Positions 31,710-43,627 of a stretch of 64,000 nucleotides of DNA are shown here, one piece after another; position 1 is the first letter of the stretch; every line of letters begins with the position of its first letter. Under the pieces are notes generated by a model that was given only the letters and a program-made list of their open reading frames with translations, had not been told where the DNA came from and did no database searches. The stretch covers positions 27,418,649-27,482,648 of the forward strand of contig CM055100.1 in NCBI GenBank assembly GCA_029204225.1. The letters are read 5' to 3'. Both the position numbers and the translations under genes were made by a program. Source of the stretch: Diphasiastrum complanatum (Eukaryota; Streptophyta; Lycopodiopsida; Lycopodiales; Lycopodiaceae).

Positions 31710-33297
31710 AACTGAATGAAGTGAAAAGAATTTGGATCAATTATAAATTTCGCTGGTAAAATCACAAATTTGCTAGTAACAATTTTGTGCTTCTCCACCG
31801 TCCCAAAATTCTGAGTCCTCGAAGAATGTAACCTGCAAGATTTAGGGAACAACAATAGCTATTGGCAAAATGTCAAGTTTGTTTCATTGATCGGTTTTGG
31901 CTTTATACCAGTGCTATCATGTGAAGCTTGATGTAATAATCACTTTTGCTTTACTGCGTCGAAATTTGAGGTCACACGGGAGAGATGTGGAAGTTCGAAG
32001 AAATGGATTAAAAAATGTAACAACTAAGGCAATATGGGGCCTAAAAACATTAAAATTAAAAGTGAATAATGATGACTAAAATGCTAATCACGTGATTCAA
32101 CTCTGTTAACTGAACACTTTTTGTTCTTGAAGTACCGAATTTCGAGACCATATGAAAAAGTTTTAGATATAGCGAAAAACGGGAAACAAAACGTAATTAA
32201 ACAAATTTAAGACGGGGCCCTTCTAACAAAAAACTTTGATTTGCATGAAACATTGGACCATCAAGAAAATAAAACCATAAAAAATTTAAAACTTTGGTGG
32301 AATATGTTTTTTTTTTGGGATCATATTTACAAAATATGTGCTCATACTAAAAAAGAGTCTTAAAAGATGTTTATATATTTAAATATAAACAAAAATGAAA
32401 ATTTAAAAAAAAACTTGTTTTTAGGCCGCGGGCACCGAGTGGTCACGGGCATAGCTGATGGGCGCGGACAGCAGCACCAGGGAGAGGGAGAAGAGCCACG
32501 AGGAGGTAGGGCTGGGCGCGGATAGAGAGGTCCGGGACAGGTCGCGAGGAGAGAAGAGGGGGAGGGGAGTCGCGAAGTGAGAGGGGAGAGAGGTTAGGTT
32601 TAGGTTTATTTTTTTTTCTCTTTCAATGTTTATTCAGCCCCTGGGGTTAGCTGGGGTTAAGGTTAGGAAAATTGGCCAGGGTGTATGTTTGTTTTTTATC
32701 CTAAATTGCGAGGGTAGGGTTAGGGTTGTGCGAAGGTAGGGTTAGGTCATATTTTTTTCTTAAATGCACCTGTGAAAACTTTAGAATGAAGAAAGAGAAG
32801 AAAATTAACAAAGATGAAAAACTTTAGAAATGAAAAGTTGAAGTGATTCTCTCCCAAATTTCCACCAAAACTAGGATTTGACCTCTTTCACAAGAATCGT
32901 CATAACTTTGCGAATTCTTAACCAAATTGGCTGGAAATCGGTTCAGATTCAAGCTAAGACTGATATCTACAATCGTATAAAATAACAGTCACAAAATTCG
33001 GCCAAAATTATAGCCAAAATAGAGAAAAACAGATTGCAAAAACTGTCACTAACTAAAATTGGAATGAAAACACAAAAATGGCCATAACTTGGCCATTATA
33101 GCTCCAAATCAGAAAAGTTTAGTACCTCCAAAAAGCCTAAAGAAAGATCTATTGTTCTACAACAAGAAACTACACAAAAAATTGAAGTTAAAAATTTAAT
33201 CAAAGCTTGCTGGAAATTGAAAAAGCAAGAAAACTAGAACAAGAAACTTTACCAAATTTAACAAAATCCACCAAATCTGATGCAGAAGGGATCTAAT
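31710..33297 (-). other. Leader of element A
   Basis: 1.6 kb between primer site and Gag with no long coding frame. On the minus strand it contains a GC-rich, pyrimidine-biased block (32600-32430) preceded by telomere-like TAACCCTA motifs (32745-32640). The element D leader has the same order. Confidence 0.75.
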
Positions 33298-33309
33298 GCT
33301 CTGATACCA
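33298..33309 (-). other. Primer binding site of element A
   Basis: Minus-strand TGGTATCAGAGC, four bases inside the 5' LTR, is complementary to the 3' end of initiator tRNA-Met. Confidence 0.92.
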
Positions 33310-33313
33310 AAAT

Positions 33314-33857
33314 TGTCATGTGCCAACCTTAGCATTCAAACATCGAATCCATTCATTAAACATCAAATTACAATGGAAGTGCAAGAAATCAAGAAAATAG
33401 CTAAAAGTAGCAAAAATTCACCAAAATAGGCAAAGTGAGGTATCTTTATTCATGATTATTGATCATTCACAAGATAGGGGCCTGATTTTAGAGCATGATC
33501 ATAGCTCTCACGTGACTTTAGGCACATGAAACACTTTCTCCATCAAGAAAGCTCTCCAAGAGAAGCTCCAAGATCTCTTAAAACTCAAAATCACAAAATG
33601 AACAATAGCCTCCGAATTTAGCACGACCTCGGCTATTTATAGTGGTCATTTGTGTCTCTACTATAAGTTTGGGATCTTATTTAGCTAAATTGGGCCTTAC
33701 AACCATTATTACAATTCCGCTATTCTCAATTATAGTGAGGTTGTTCAAACCACTTTATTAACAATCCTATTGACTATTTCTAATATAATTTAGCTCCATG
33801 GCTATATTTGACAATTCATTAGAAAGCTCATGGGCTAATTACATGCAGCACATGACA
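33314..33857 (-). repeat. 5' LTR of element A
   Basis: 544 bp with termini TGTCATGTGCTGC and GGCACATGACA read on the minus strand. It pairs with 28795-29229 and with the element D LTR. Confidence 0.92.
33633..33642 (-). promoter_or_regulatory. TATA box of the element A 5' LTR
   Basis: Minus-strand CTATAAATAG, mid-LTR, is the only clear TATA element there. It is deleted from the 3' LTR and mutated to CTATGAATAG in the element D LTR. Confidence 0.6.
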
Positions 33858-33899
33858 TATAACAGATTTGTAGAGAGTTTAGGAACATATAAAATCTTT

Positions 33900-34552
33900 G
33901 ATAGTAATTTGAATTGATCATGCTGAAACACAATCTTACAGTACATTCACCTTCAATAGTGTGAGTACTATTGTCACAAAGATGAACAAATTTCTTCGTG
34001 CTGTAAGAGTGCAGGAGTTGAAGATCTCACGTTGATTGGTTATATGTTGTGTAGCTCCAGAATCTAGAAACCATAAATCATTCAAAAATGCACTTTGATC
34101 TTTGACCATGAATGTGCCTTCGTCCACTTCGACCTGCGGAGACGATGAGACCGTGTTTGCTTTTTGATCAGGTTGCTTGGCTGTGTTCTTTGCTTGGAGA
34201 ATTCGGCAATCCTTGATCTCATGGTTATTGCGCTTGCAATACCTGCAATACATCTTTTTCTTCGATTGTGGATTCGATGATTGTTCTTGACCCTAAGTCG
34301 GCTTTGGATTCGTTGCAACCTTCTTGGAGCCTTTCTGCTTCTATCGCTTCGAGCCTTTGTTGACAAATAGAGCTTGAGAGGAGGAAGTAGATGAAGTGTC
34401 TTGACTTCTTCTATTGTCTTCTTGTAGCAACATAGTGATAACTCTAGTAAGAGTTAAATCTGAGTGTGTCGATATGATCATCACCCAGTTCTCATATGTA
34501 GAGGGCAAGCTTGAAAGCAATGAGTATCAGAATTAATGAACTCCTGCAACTT
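33900..34552 (-). pseudogene. C2 Gag C-terminus and protease
   Basis: Minus strand: VMIISTHSDLTL-like Gag end, an intact zinc knuckle CRYCKRNNHEIKDC, then WFLDSGATQHITNQRE (protease active site DSG). The Gag is cut at about 34540 next to the C3 LTR, and frames shift around 34300. Siblings are at 46300-47325 (C4) and 26070-27082 (C1). Confidence 0.85.
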
Positions 34553-35307
34553 TGTCGCAACACGAACAAGAAACGAAGTTTGAACAAGAACAATTCGCGA
34601 CAGTCAATGTCCCTTGACTCGAATCACGAACGATTTGCGAATCATTCGTGGATCATTAACACACCTCCAGAACCGTAAACTACAAAGGGACGCAGAATGA
34701 AAACTACGAAAAGAAACGAAAGGAACGAAGACAAATGAAGAGAAATCTATCGTGCTGCTAGCTGGCAGCTCAACGGGCTTCACGCCCAGCTGAAACGCAT
34801 AGCAACGATGGAGACTAACTAACTAACTAGTTGATTAGCACTAACTAGTCTTGTGATTCTACGTCTAGCTATCATGTAAGACTCCACACAGTGGAGGTAT
34901 AAACGATCCTCACTGGATTGTAACTAAGCATCAGAAAATAGAGATCTGTAAGAGACAGAGAGAAATGTAGCGAGTAGAGCAGAAAAGTAAAAATACTAGA
35001 GTTGTGCATGAAAGTCTACCAACGAGCAGAACACAACGAAAAAGAGCAGAGTGTCATTCTACCAACGAGCGAGACATTGACGATCGCGCTCTAAAACTAA
35101 GCAGATAATACAGTTGTTCTATTTTTGTGTATCTCCTTGTCTTGTGCTGTGTGTCTTTATTACTAGAATAGGATGTGTTCTGTGATGTGTAGTTGGGTGT
35201 CTGGGATTCTGTGAAAGCTTCCACGCAAAAGAAAGTTCCAAGAAAGAAAATCGTTCCGAATAAGAAGAGAGAGAAGAAGAACACGAAACACTCTCGTTTC
35301 TGTGACA
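34553..35307 (+). repeat. 5' LTR of Copia C3
   Basis: 755 bp, TGTCGCAACACG to TTCTGTGACA. It pairs with 38399-39023 (shared CCACAAAGGGACGC, GACTCCACACAGTGGAGG, TCTGGGATTCTGTGAAAGC). Confidence 0.88.
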
Positions 35308-35320
35308 TGGTATCAAAGGC
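35308..35320 (+). other. Primer binding site of Copia C3
   Basis: TGGTATCAAAGGC directly abuts the LTR. It differs from TGGTATCAGAGC of C1 and elements A and D, which indicates a variant initiator-Met primer site. Confidence 0.8.
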
Positions 35321-35369
35321 AGACTATCACTACTGATAACCCAGCAATGATTCTTCCAAACAACACAAT

Positions 35370-35910
35370 ATGGCTACAACAATCCAGACCAGAGTAGCAA
35401 TCAGTCTCGATGGCACAAATTACAGAATCTGAAAATTCAAAATCAAAACGCTTCTGAAAGGCAAAGGGATCTGGTCAGTGATCGAGCTCTCAGAGGTGCA
35501 GCCAGGGAGACCCGAGGAGAGCTGAATGGATCAGAAAGGATGAGCACGCAATGGCGATCATTGTTTCGTCCATAAATGGAGATCTACTCATGCAGATTGA
35601 AGACTACGAAAGCATCCATGCAGCGTGGGAAAAATTAAAGCAGAAATATGAAGTGAGGACTATAGCTTCAGTCATGCACCTTCACAATCGGCTGCAATCC
35701 ATACGGTGGGATGGCAACCAGTTGGATCAACACGTTGAGAAGATCAGAACGATCTTCATTCAACTCGCTGCATTAGGACAGGAGTACCAGGTCCCAGCAC
35801 CACAAAATTTGATGTACTTTATGAAATCTCTACCGACGTCCTATCAGCCGTTGAGAATGATCATACTGAGTCTACATGACATTCGACAAAACAGTCAGTC
35901 TTGTCGCTGA
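35370..35910 (+). pseudogene. C3 Gag
   Basis: ATG 35370 starts MATTIQTRVAISLDGTNYRI, then a stop. After a frame change it reads MAIIVSSINGDLLMQIEDYE, AAWEKLKQKYEVRTIA and MYFMKSLPTSYQPLRMIILS, typical Copia Gag (UBN2). At least two early stops or shifts occur. Confidence 0.85.
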
Positions 35911-36584
35911 TGAGAGACGAAGGAGAGGGAAGCAACGATCAAGAGAAGGCTCTCTTCATGAAAGGAAAGAAGAAGAACAAAAACAAGCCAAGATTCGAGA
36001 AGACGAAGTCCTCGAATCAGCAATCTTCTTCCTGCGATCACTGCCACAAACCAGGCCATACAACCAACAAATACTGGTTCAATCCAGCAATACCTTGCAT
36101 GCATTGCAAGAAGTTAGGGCATTCTGCATACAACTGCAGATTCAACCCAAAAAGAAAAAACAAAGTTAAAAAGGTAAACGTTGTAGAGTCATCAAAGGAT
36201 GCTGAAAGAGGTGACGAAGCTTTCACGATACTCGACAAAGCTTCGACAAGCTACTCTAAACACGACTACGATGTAGTCATCGATTCAGGAGCAACATCTC
36301 ACATAACCTGCAGCAAGAAGATCTTGAGCAACTTTCGCGAACTCGAAAATGATAGAGCGGTGATTCTAGGTGATGGAAACAGACACGATGTCAAAGGCAT
36401 CAGCTCTCTACAACTACGAACACTATCAGGCCAAGCAGAGCTGCCAGGAGCACTTTATGTGCCCTCACTCAGAAAGGATCTGCTATTTGTCTCCAAGATG
36501 GCAGATCTAGGCATTCGAGTTTTGTTCGACGACAACACTTGCCGTATGATTGAGAAGATGACAAACAAGTTGCTGACGGTCTGA
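35901..36584 (+). pseudogene. C3 zinc knuckles and aspartic protease
   Basis: An open block of 227 codons. Two CCHC-type knuckles occur near residues 45-80: CDHCHKPGHTTNKYW (last Cys is Tyr) and CMHCKKLGHSAYNC (intact). The protease active site DVVIDSGATSHIT is near residue 128, followed by VILGDGNRHDVKGI and a GALYVPSLRKDLLFVSKM stretch. It ends at TGA 36582-36584; the next block continues in the same frame. Confidence 0.9.
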
Positions 36585-37658
36585 TGCAGAGAAGGAAACC
36601 TCTACCAGGCCAAAATAATTAGCAACTCTGAAGGCATATTAAATGCTTCAAAAAACGAAGATCAACTTTGGCATAGGAGAATGTATCATCTGAACATGCG
36701 GAGCCTGTATGACATGAGCAGAAAATATATTGTCACAGGTCTCAAGATTTCAAGGCCCAAGACAGAGTTCTGCGAAGCTTGTCAGAAAGGCAAGCAACAT
36801 CAGAATCCATTCACACACGAGGGAAGAAGAGCCAAGGAAGTTCTTGAGCTCGTCCACTCTGATGTCTGTGGATCGATGAAAACAGATTCGCTCTCAGGTT
36901 CGAGATATTTTCTAACGTTCATAGATGATTACAGCCGAATGACCATGATCTACTACTTGAAGAAGAAATCCAAAGTGTTTGATTCTTTCAAGAAGTTCGT
37001 GGCATTCGCAGAGAGACAAACCTCGAAAAAGATACAGATCCTTAGTTTTGACAATGGAGGTGAATACAAAAGCACATAATTCTCAAGATTCTGCGAAGAA
37101 CAGGGGATCGAACACCAGTTCAATCCTGCATACACACCAGAATACAATGGTGTGGCAGAAAGAAAAAATAGAACGCTAGTCGAAAGAGCCAGATGCATGA
37201 TGGCACAGGCTCAATTGCCACGTCAATTTTGGGCTGAGGCAATAGCTGCAGCTGTACACCTACAGAATAGATCTACAATGACAGCGCTGGAAAACAAAAC
37301 ACCATATGAAATGTGGACATGCATAAAGCCTAATCTATCATACGTACGAGTGTCTGGATGTGCAGCATACAAGCACATTCCGAAGGAAAAGAGAAACAAG
37401 CTCGACGACAAATCTGAACAAACAATCATGGTCGGCTACTCGAACAAAACACATGTGTACAGGCTCTACGATCCAACCACGAAGAAGGTTGTTTCGAGTA
37501 AAGATGTGAAGTTCGATGAGTCCACATTTCCTGGACTAAAAGATGAAAGAGGCCATGAGATCTTCACACTGCTACCTATTCAAGAGGGAGTTCGAGGACA
37601 AACATCAAATCAGAATGCAGAGCCCCAGATTCCAGAGCAGCAGGAAGCAGAGGATTGA
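36585..37658 (+). pseudogene. C3 integrase
   Basis: Same frame as the protease, with internal stops only at 36582-36584 and 37077-37079. Visible: LWHRRMYHLNM and CEACQKGKQ (zinc domain), LVHSDVCGSM (Asp 1), LSFDNGGEY (Asp 2), TPEYNGVAERKNR (Glu), then the C-terminal GYSNKTHVYRLYDPTTKKVV and SSKDVKFDES. All three catalytic acidic residues are kept. Stop at 37656-37658. Confidence 0.9.
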
Positions 37659-38398
37659 CCCCACAAACAAGAAATGTTCGAGCAACGACAAAACGAACCT
37701 CAAAGGTCAATGAGACAAAGAAGACCTCCAGACCGCTACTCTGACAATCTTCAATGGAGTGAAGACACACAATTCGAGTACTGCAGCTTCACTGAAGAGC
37801 CGACAACATACCAAGAAGCTATCTAGAGTCCAGAGGGAGAATTCTGCAAGCAAGCAATGTCAGAGGAGATCGAGTCGATGAGATGAAACGAGGTATAGAC
37901 ATTAGAGCCACTGCCAGAAAACAAAAAAGTAGTCGACTGCAAGTGGGTATACAAGAAAAAGCTAAAATTAGATGGTATATTGGCCACTACAAAGCAAGGC
38001 TTGTCGCGAAGGGCTACACGCAGAGATATGGTGTTGAATATTTTGACACATTTTCGTCCATGGTCAAGATGACAAGCATAAGGCTACTCCTTGCATATGC
38101 CACACAGGACAATTTGAAAATTCACCAGATTGACGTGAAAACAGCCTTCCTCCACAGAGATCTAGAGGAGGAAATCTTCATGAAGCAACCTGAAGGCTAT
38201 GAAGACCCCGACAATAGACAATATGTTTGTCGATTGTAGAGATGCATCTACGGTCTAAAACAGGCATCACGAGCATGGTACAAAAAACTTGACGGTCTTC
38301 TGAAGTCTCTAGACTTCAATCCTACTCAACCAGACTACAATGTCGATATGCAAAAAGCAGACCTTGGTAGCTCAATACTCCTGCAAAGCTAAGTATAT
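37659..38398 (+). pseudogene. C3 reverse transcriptase with RNase H stub
   Basis: Pieces: VDCKWVYKKK-like start (37930), ARLVAKGYTQRYGVEYFDTF, IHQIDVKTAFLHRDLEEEIF (first catalytic Asp), MKQPEGYEDP, then CIYGLKQASRAWYKKLD. The palm YVDD region is absent: QPDYNV runs directly into KQTLVAQYS.KAKYIA of RNase H, which is cut by the 3' LTR at 38399. Stops occur at 37884 and 38237 and frames shift, so it is inactive. Confidence 0.88.
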
Positions 38399-39023
38399 CG
38401 CACGATTCGTGAATCATTCGTGGATCGTAAACACACCTCCAGGACCGTAAACCACAAAGGGACGCAAAACAAAAACTACGAAAAGAAACGAAAGGAACGA
38501 AGACAAATGAAGAGAAATCTTTCATGCTGGCAGTTGGCAGCTCAACGGGCTTCATGCCCAGCTGAAACGCATAGCAACGACAAAGACTAACTAACTAGTT
38601 GATTAGTGTTAACTAGTCTTGTGATTCTACGTCTAGCTATCCTGTAAGACTCCACACAGTGGAGGATAAACGATCCTCACTGGATCGTAACTAAGCATCA
38701 GAAAATAGAGATATGTAAGAGACAGAGAGAAACATAGCGAGTAGAGCAGAAAAGTAAAAATACTAGACCTGTGCATGAAAGTCTGCCAACGAGCAGAACA
38801 CAACGAAAAAGAGCAGTGTCATTCCGCCAACGAGCGAGACACTGACGATCTCACTCTAAAACTAAGCAGAGAGATTACTAGAATAGAATGTGTTCTGTGA
38901 TGTGTAGTCGGGTGTCTGGGATTCTGTGAAAGCTTCCGCGCAAAAGAAAGTTCAAAGAAAGAAAATCGTTCACGAATAAGAAGAGAGAGAAGAAGAACAC
39001 AAAACACTCTCGCTTCCACGACA
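38399..39023 (+). repeat. 3' LTR of Copia C3, 5'-truncated
   Basis: Aligns to 34625-35307 with small indels and ends TTCCACGACA. The LTR start and polypurine tract are deleted together with RNase H. Confidence 0.88.
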
Positions 39024-39644
<621 letters not shown>

Positions 39645-40159
39645 AACTACTCAAATGCTTGCTGATTGATCTCTTAAAACTATATGAATATGAACAACTA
39701 TTTATACTAAGAAATTAGGTCGTCAATTGCGATTGCCAGTTGGCTGATCTCCGCTGGCATCCATCTGGTTCCTTGTCATTGATTGCTGATAAGCGGTGAC
39801 GTTAGCCGTTAACGTTCTGTCGGCATAAATGAACCAAAACTGTAGCTCTGCAGAAATGAACTAAAACAGCCACAAGCGACACTGTCGGGGGTTTTTGCGA
39901 AAAAGGCGAAAAGAAAAGGTGCCCTTAAATCTCATTTAGAGTTGGAAGACTTGTCTCATTGGGATAGAGGAAAAAGAAACTTGAACTTTGTTGGGAAGCA
40001 GACATGAATTCCAATATATGATCCCATAATTGACTAACAGCTCCACTAGAGAAATCATTTTAATACTTGGAGACAAAAAAAAAAACTTCTTCTTTTGTGG
40101 TACATTTTTGTGCTTGTTAAAATAACCTGACTAATTTTTTTTGGTTGGAGGGGGGGGGC

Positions 40160-40163
<4 letters not shown>

Positions 40164-40230
<67 letters not shown>
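40164..40230 (+). repeat. (GA)n microsatellite, about 67 bp
   Basis: Follows a G9 run at 40149-40158. Between this and the previous array (39643-40163) is LTR-like sequence with minus-strand TATAAATAG at about 39702-39710. Another minus-strand CTATAAATAGG lies at 40311-40321. Confidence 0.95.
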
Positions 40231-40233
<3 letters not shown>

Positions 40234-43069
40234 TAGAAATCTCAACGAGACCACCTAAAGAGCTCTCAATAATTCAATGTAAAAGATGTACAAAAACCTC
40301 CTATTTATAGTAGTCCGACTTTCCTAATGTCACTCCCAAATGAATCTTGGCCACACATTCAATATGTAAATCAATCTCCTTCCTTGATCAAGATCAATGG
40401 TAATGAGACAATCTTGACTAGTTTAAAGGGTCTATGTTTCTCCCACACATTAGGCCAATAATAGACAAGTGTTAATGCTGCCCTTGACATTTGAACACAT
40501 GCGAATAGTGAGGGAAATTTCAAATGAGCACCTAGGTTCTACCTCCAACAGTAGGCCTCCAATTAGCCAAGTTACAATTAACTTTTTTTTCACACTACAT
40601 GAGAAGGAAAATGATCAATTTCTTTTTTAGGATTTAAGTCCTTAAGATTGTAACACAAAAGCATATATTGACCATTTTATCATTGTAAATAGTTTGATCA
40701 GTTTAAGACACAACAACATTTATAAAGAGATAATGTGCGAGTTGTTGGAGCCACTATAATTTAGGTAGTTAGCTAATTTGAAAGGAGAGGAATAGCTGAA
40801 AAACTTGAATCTCGTAGTGCTAGGAACTTTTTCTATCAAAACTACATGCCTATCACCCTCAACTTCTCTATACATCTAAAGACTTTCATATTATAACGGA
40901 AATGTCATGCGAACATGACTAGCACAATGCACAAATTCCCAAGAATAATTAGTATAGCCACTAGCCTCCTTAGCTAGTAGCTTAAGTTGCCACATGATCA
41001 TCAACTTAGCTAGGTGGGCATCATATATATTATATTTAAGTGTATGCCACACAACCTTTTTCTTATACTGTTGTCTTGATAGAACATACATTTTGAGAAA
41101 TTCCACTTTAGCTTAGTTTGAAGAGCCATGGGTGTCATCAATATATTCAAGACAAACTACCCATGTGTCCAAAGTAGACAATGCAAACTTCACAAAATAT
41201 TTAACGTGTTTAATGAAGATGTTGTTTACCTATAAAACATTCCACTCTAAGCAATGACTTTTCCAAGCGTGAAATTGAATATTTTCAACAATTTGAAATT
41301 GAGAGGTATAATTATCTAGATTATACATGTCATCAGCAAAGTTGACAAGACATATATGCTAATTTTCTCAAATAAATAGCTTGCCAGATAGATATACTTT
41401 TAAACCTTCAAACTTTGATACAAAGATATGCTTTGCATATTGAATTAAGATTTCAAAACGCGACTTATAAATCAAGCCAACATAGTCGATAACATCCATA
41501 ATTGAGTTATTTGCTTTTTTTTGTTTCATAAGTTTCCTAAGGTCCCACCATTAGCATAGTGCTTGTTTTTTAACTATTTAGCTTGACATCATTCATTTTT
41601 CATAGCATTAGTTGGACCTATGTGACAGATGACTTTTCTATATTTCACTCAATCTGTTTGGTTAACACTCCTCATTGCCTTAAAACACAATCATGCATAA
41701 TACTATATGGCTCAAGGTCCATCTTGGGACCTCTTATAGATGATCTTGCAATTTCGCTCATTTTTGGTTGTCTAAGTAGCCTATGAGCAAGAACAACCAA
41801 TAGTAACTCTTTGGGATTTATTGTTTCTTGAGTGCCATGGAGAAAGAAAGTTGAAGGTGTGAGATAAGCTGCATGAAGAAAATTTTATTGAATTATTAAT
41901 GACCTCAAAAGTACTTTTCAACAAGGGTTTTATGTTATTGTGGCTAAAGCTAAAAATTTCATAGTAATGAAACATTTACTAAGAAAACGACATTTAAGTA
42001 ATAAATAGTTTACAACCATGTTCATTGTATTACTTTTTATTTTTACAAATATAAAATGCACATCAAGTGTTGTCCAACTCTAAACTTGAGTGCAAGGCTC
42101 CAATATGTCTACAACACAAAGCACATCAAGCGGGATTCAAGCCTTCGCTAGAGTAATTGTGGTAACAATCTTACCCAGCTCAATCTGCTAGTTTTTGTGA
42201 AAATTAGCAAAATTTAGCTTTGCTATTTTGTATCTTCTTGTTTATGTGTAAATCTCACACATGTGGAGCATGTTCCCACGTGTGGAAAAAAGAGTCAAAA
42301 ATAGCTTAGTCATGTTGAGTTAGGGGTACATACAGTTTAGAGACATCTATCCAAGTGTAAGTAGGTGATTTGGCCATTTTTGGCATTAGAGGCAAAATAG
42401 GCAAGTACACATGGCAGGTTGTGATTAGGTCAAAAATAGGTTGTGATGTAGCTTGAGTCCAGTTAGGCTTATGACATTTGTCAAGTAGAGATTTGGTGTG
42501 TGACATGTCCTTATGTGTTGGCATGAGAGTTAGGGTCCAATCAGAAGAGAGATATTCATCAATTTGGCCCAATCAAGTTTGAGGGCTCATATGTCACTCA
42601 ACCAATAGGATTTAGAAGAGGAAAAGAAGGGTCCAATGCCTTAAACTCATTTTATGTAACTTTTTTGGAGTTATGAGATTTCTACACTATTTTGGTCAAT
42701 CTTGAGTTTCTCTCTCTAGTTGAGTTTCTCACTTGGATTATCTCTCTACTCAAGAGGAGGGCATTTCCACACTTAGTTTTCAGTTGTACAAGTATCCACA
42801 CGTGTGAATGTACTTGTCTTGATGATTTATACATGGTAGGAAGTGCTCTTGCCTTAGATTGATGGAATAGAACTTGGTTTTCAATCTATGTGTGATCTAT
42901 GTGCAATCGCCACATCATAGATAAAAGTCAGTAGCTATTTGGTAATTTTGGTTGTTAATTGCTCTGGTTCTCAGTAATTGTTAATGGCAAATGCTACAGT
43001 TTGGGCTATCAAGATGATCACTTTTGCAATCATTTCACTGGAGATGTGAGTGCAATGTGCATACAGGTG
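40231..43069. other. AT-rich DNA, unassigned
   Basis: I recognise no gene. The minus-strand frame at 40891-41106 and neighbouring blocks are faintly protein-like but match no family I know. 42150-42950 has CACACATGTGG/CCACGTGTGG motifs and LTR-like composition, without a partner in the window. Confidence 0.5.
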
Positions 43070-43190
43070 GGGGCATAAATATTGGGCCCTTATCGGCACG
43101 CATTTTTTTCTACGGGGGGGTGCAGGGGGGGCAACGCCCCCTGCTATTGTTGCCGGGGGGTCCAAGGGGGGCCGACAAAAAGTGAGGTAC
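43070..43190 (+). repeat. GC-rich island with GGGGGCAACGCCCCC palindrome
   Basis: A sharp composition change in AT-rich surroundings: TACGGGGGGGTGCAGG, then GGGGGCAACGCCCCC and TTGCCGGGGGGTCCAAGG. Short open frames across it are not convincing genes. It resembles GC-rich hairpin segments seen in some plant LTRs. Confidence 0.6.
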
Positions 43191-43627
43191 AATTGCTCTA
43201 AAGTTCTCTGTATCTGTCGCACTGGAACCATCTGTGATCGTAACGAACAGGCTAGAGGTTAGTTTTGAATTTTTATCATTGACAGAACTAAACATGGATT
43301 TATGCACCAATTTTTTTTTAAATATTTATATAAATTCCATGCGGTCAATTGATGATTTTAGTGCATAGAATTTCATTTGAGCTTTAATATGCTAATGCAC
43401 AAATGTGTTTTCAACTTCACTTAATTGGTTTTTAACATGATATATCAATATTCATAGCTAAGATATACTCATCATTTTAGATGTGCATGTTTTTTTCTTA
43501 GGATATCAACAAAATAATAATAAAAAGCTCAAGGAAAGTGCTCCATTGCACTAAGATTACTCCATGGCATATTTATCCAAGAAAGTGTATCCAAATTTAT
43601 TCTTTTCATAAGGTAGGTGTCTTAGCA
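43191..43627. other. AT-rich DNA, unassigned
   Basis: No gene or repeat seen. C4 begins abruptly at about 43640. Confidence 0.6.

Larger units (their letters stand above)
28795..33857 (-). mobile_element. Element A: complete gag-only LTR retrotransposon (TR-GAG type), 5063 bp
   Basis: Flanked by GATAA (28790-28794) and TATAA (33858-33862), a 5-bp target duplication with one change, inside Copia C2. 5' LTR 33314-33857, primer site 33309-33298, long leader, two Gag-like frames, polypurine tract 29251-29230 and 3' LTR 28795-29229. No protease, RT, RNase H or integrase was found in any frame. TR-GAG elements of this type are known in plants and are thought to be mobilised in trans. Confidence 0.9.
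27646..34552 (-). mobile_element. Copia element C2, split by element A
   Basis: The integrase part (27646-28794) and the gag-protease part (33863-34552) are the two halves of one Copia copy: C4 (43.6-47.3 kb) has the same sequence uninterrupted through ACTGATAACAGATTTCTAGA. RT, RNase H and both LTRs are missing, cut at the C1 LTR on one side and at the C3 LTR on the other. Confidence 0.88.
34553..39023 (+). mobile_element. Copia element C3
   Basis: 5' LTR 34553-35307, primer site 35308-35320, gag, zinc fingers, protease, integrase, RT, a stub of RNase H, then a 3' LTR (38399-39023) missing its first ~70 bp. The gene order is Ty1/Copia. Sequence and LTR differ from C1, C2 and C4. No flanking target duplication is seen: neighbours are C2 Gag on the left and LTR X on the right. 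Confidence 0.9.

Noticed and set aside
31094-31759. Plus-strand His/Ile-rich frames opposite the element A Gag
   Set aside because: Antisense of the Asp/Gln-rich Gag N-terminus; composition fully explained.
40891-41700. Possible degenerate reverse transcriptase around an ADD motif on the minus strand
   Set aside because: A single short ADD string without the other RT motifs; too weak to call.
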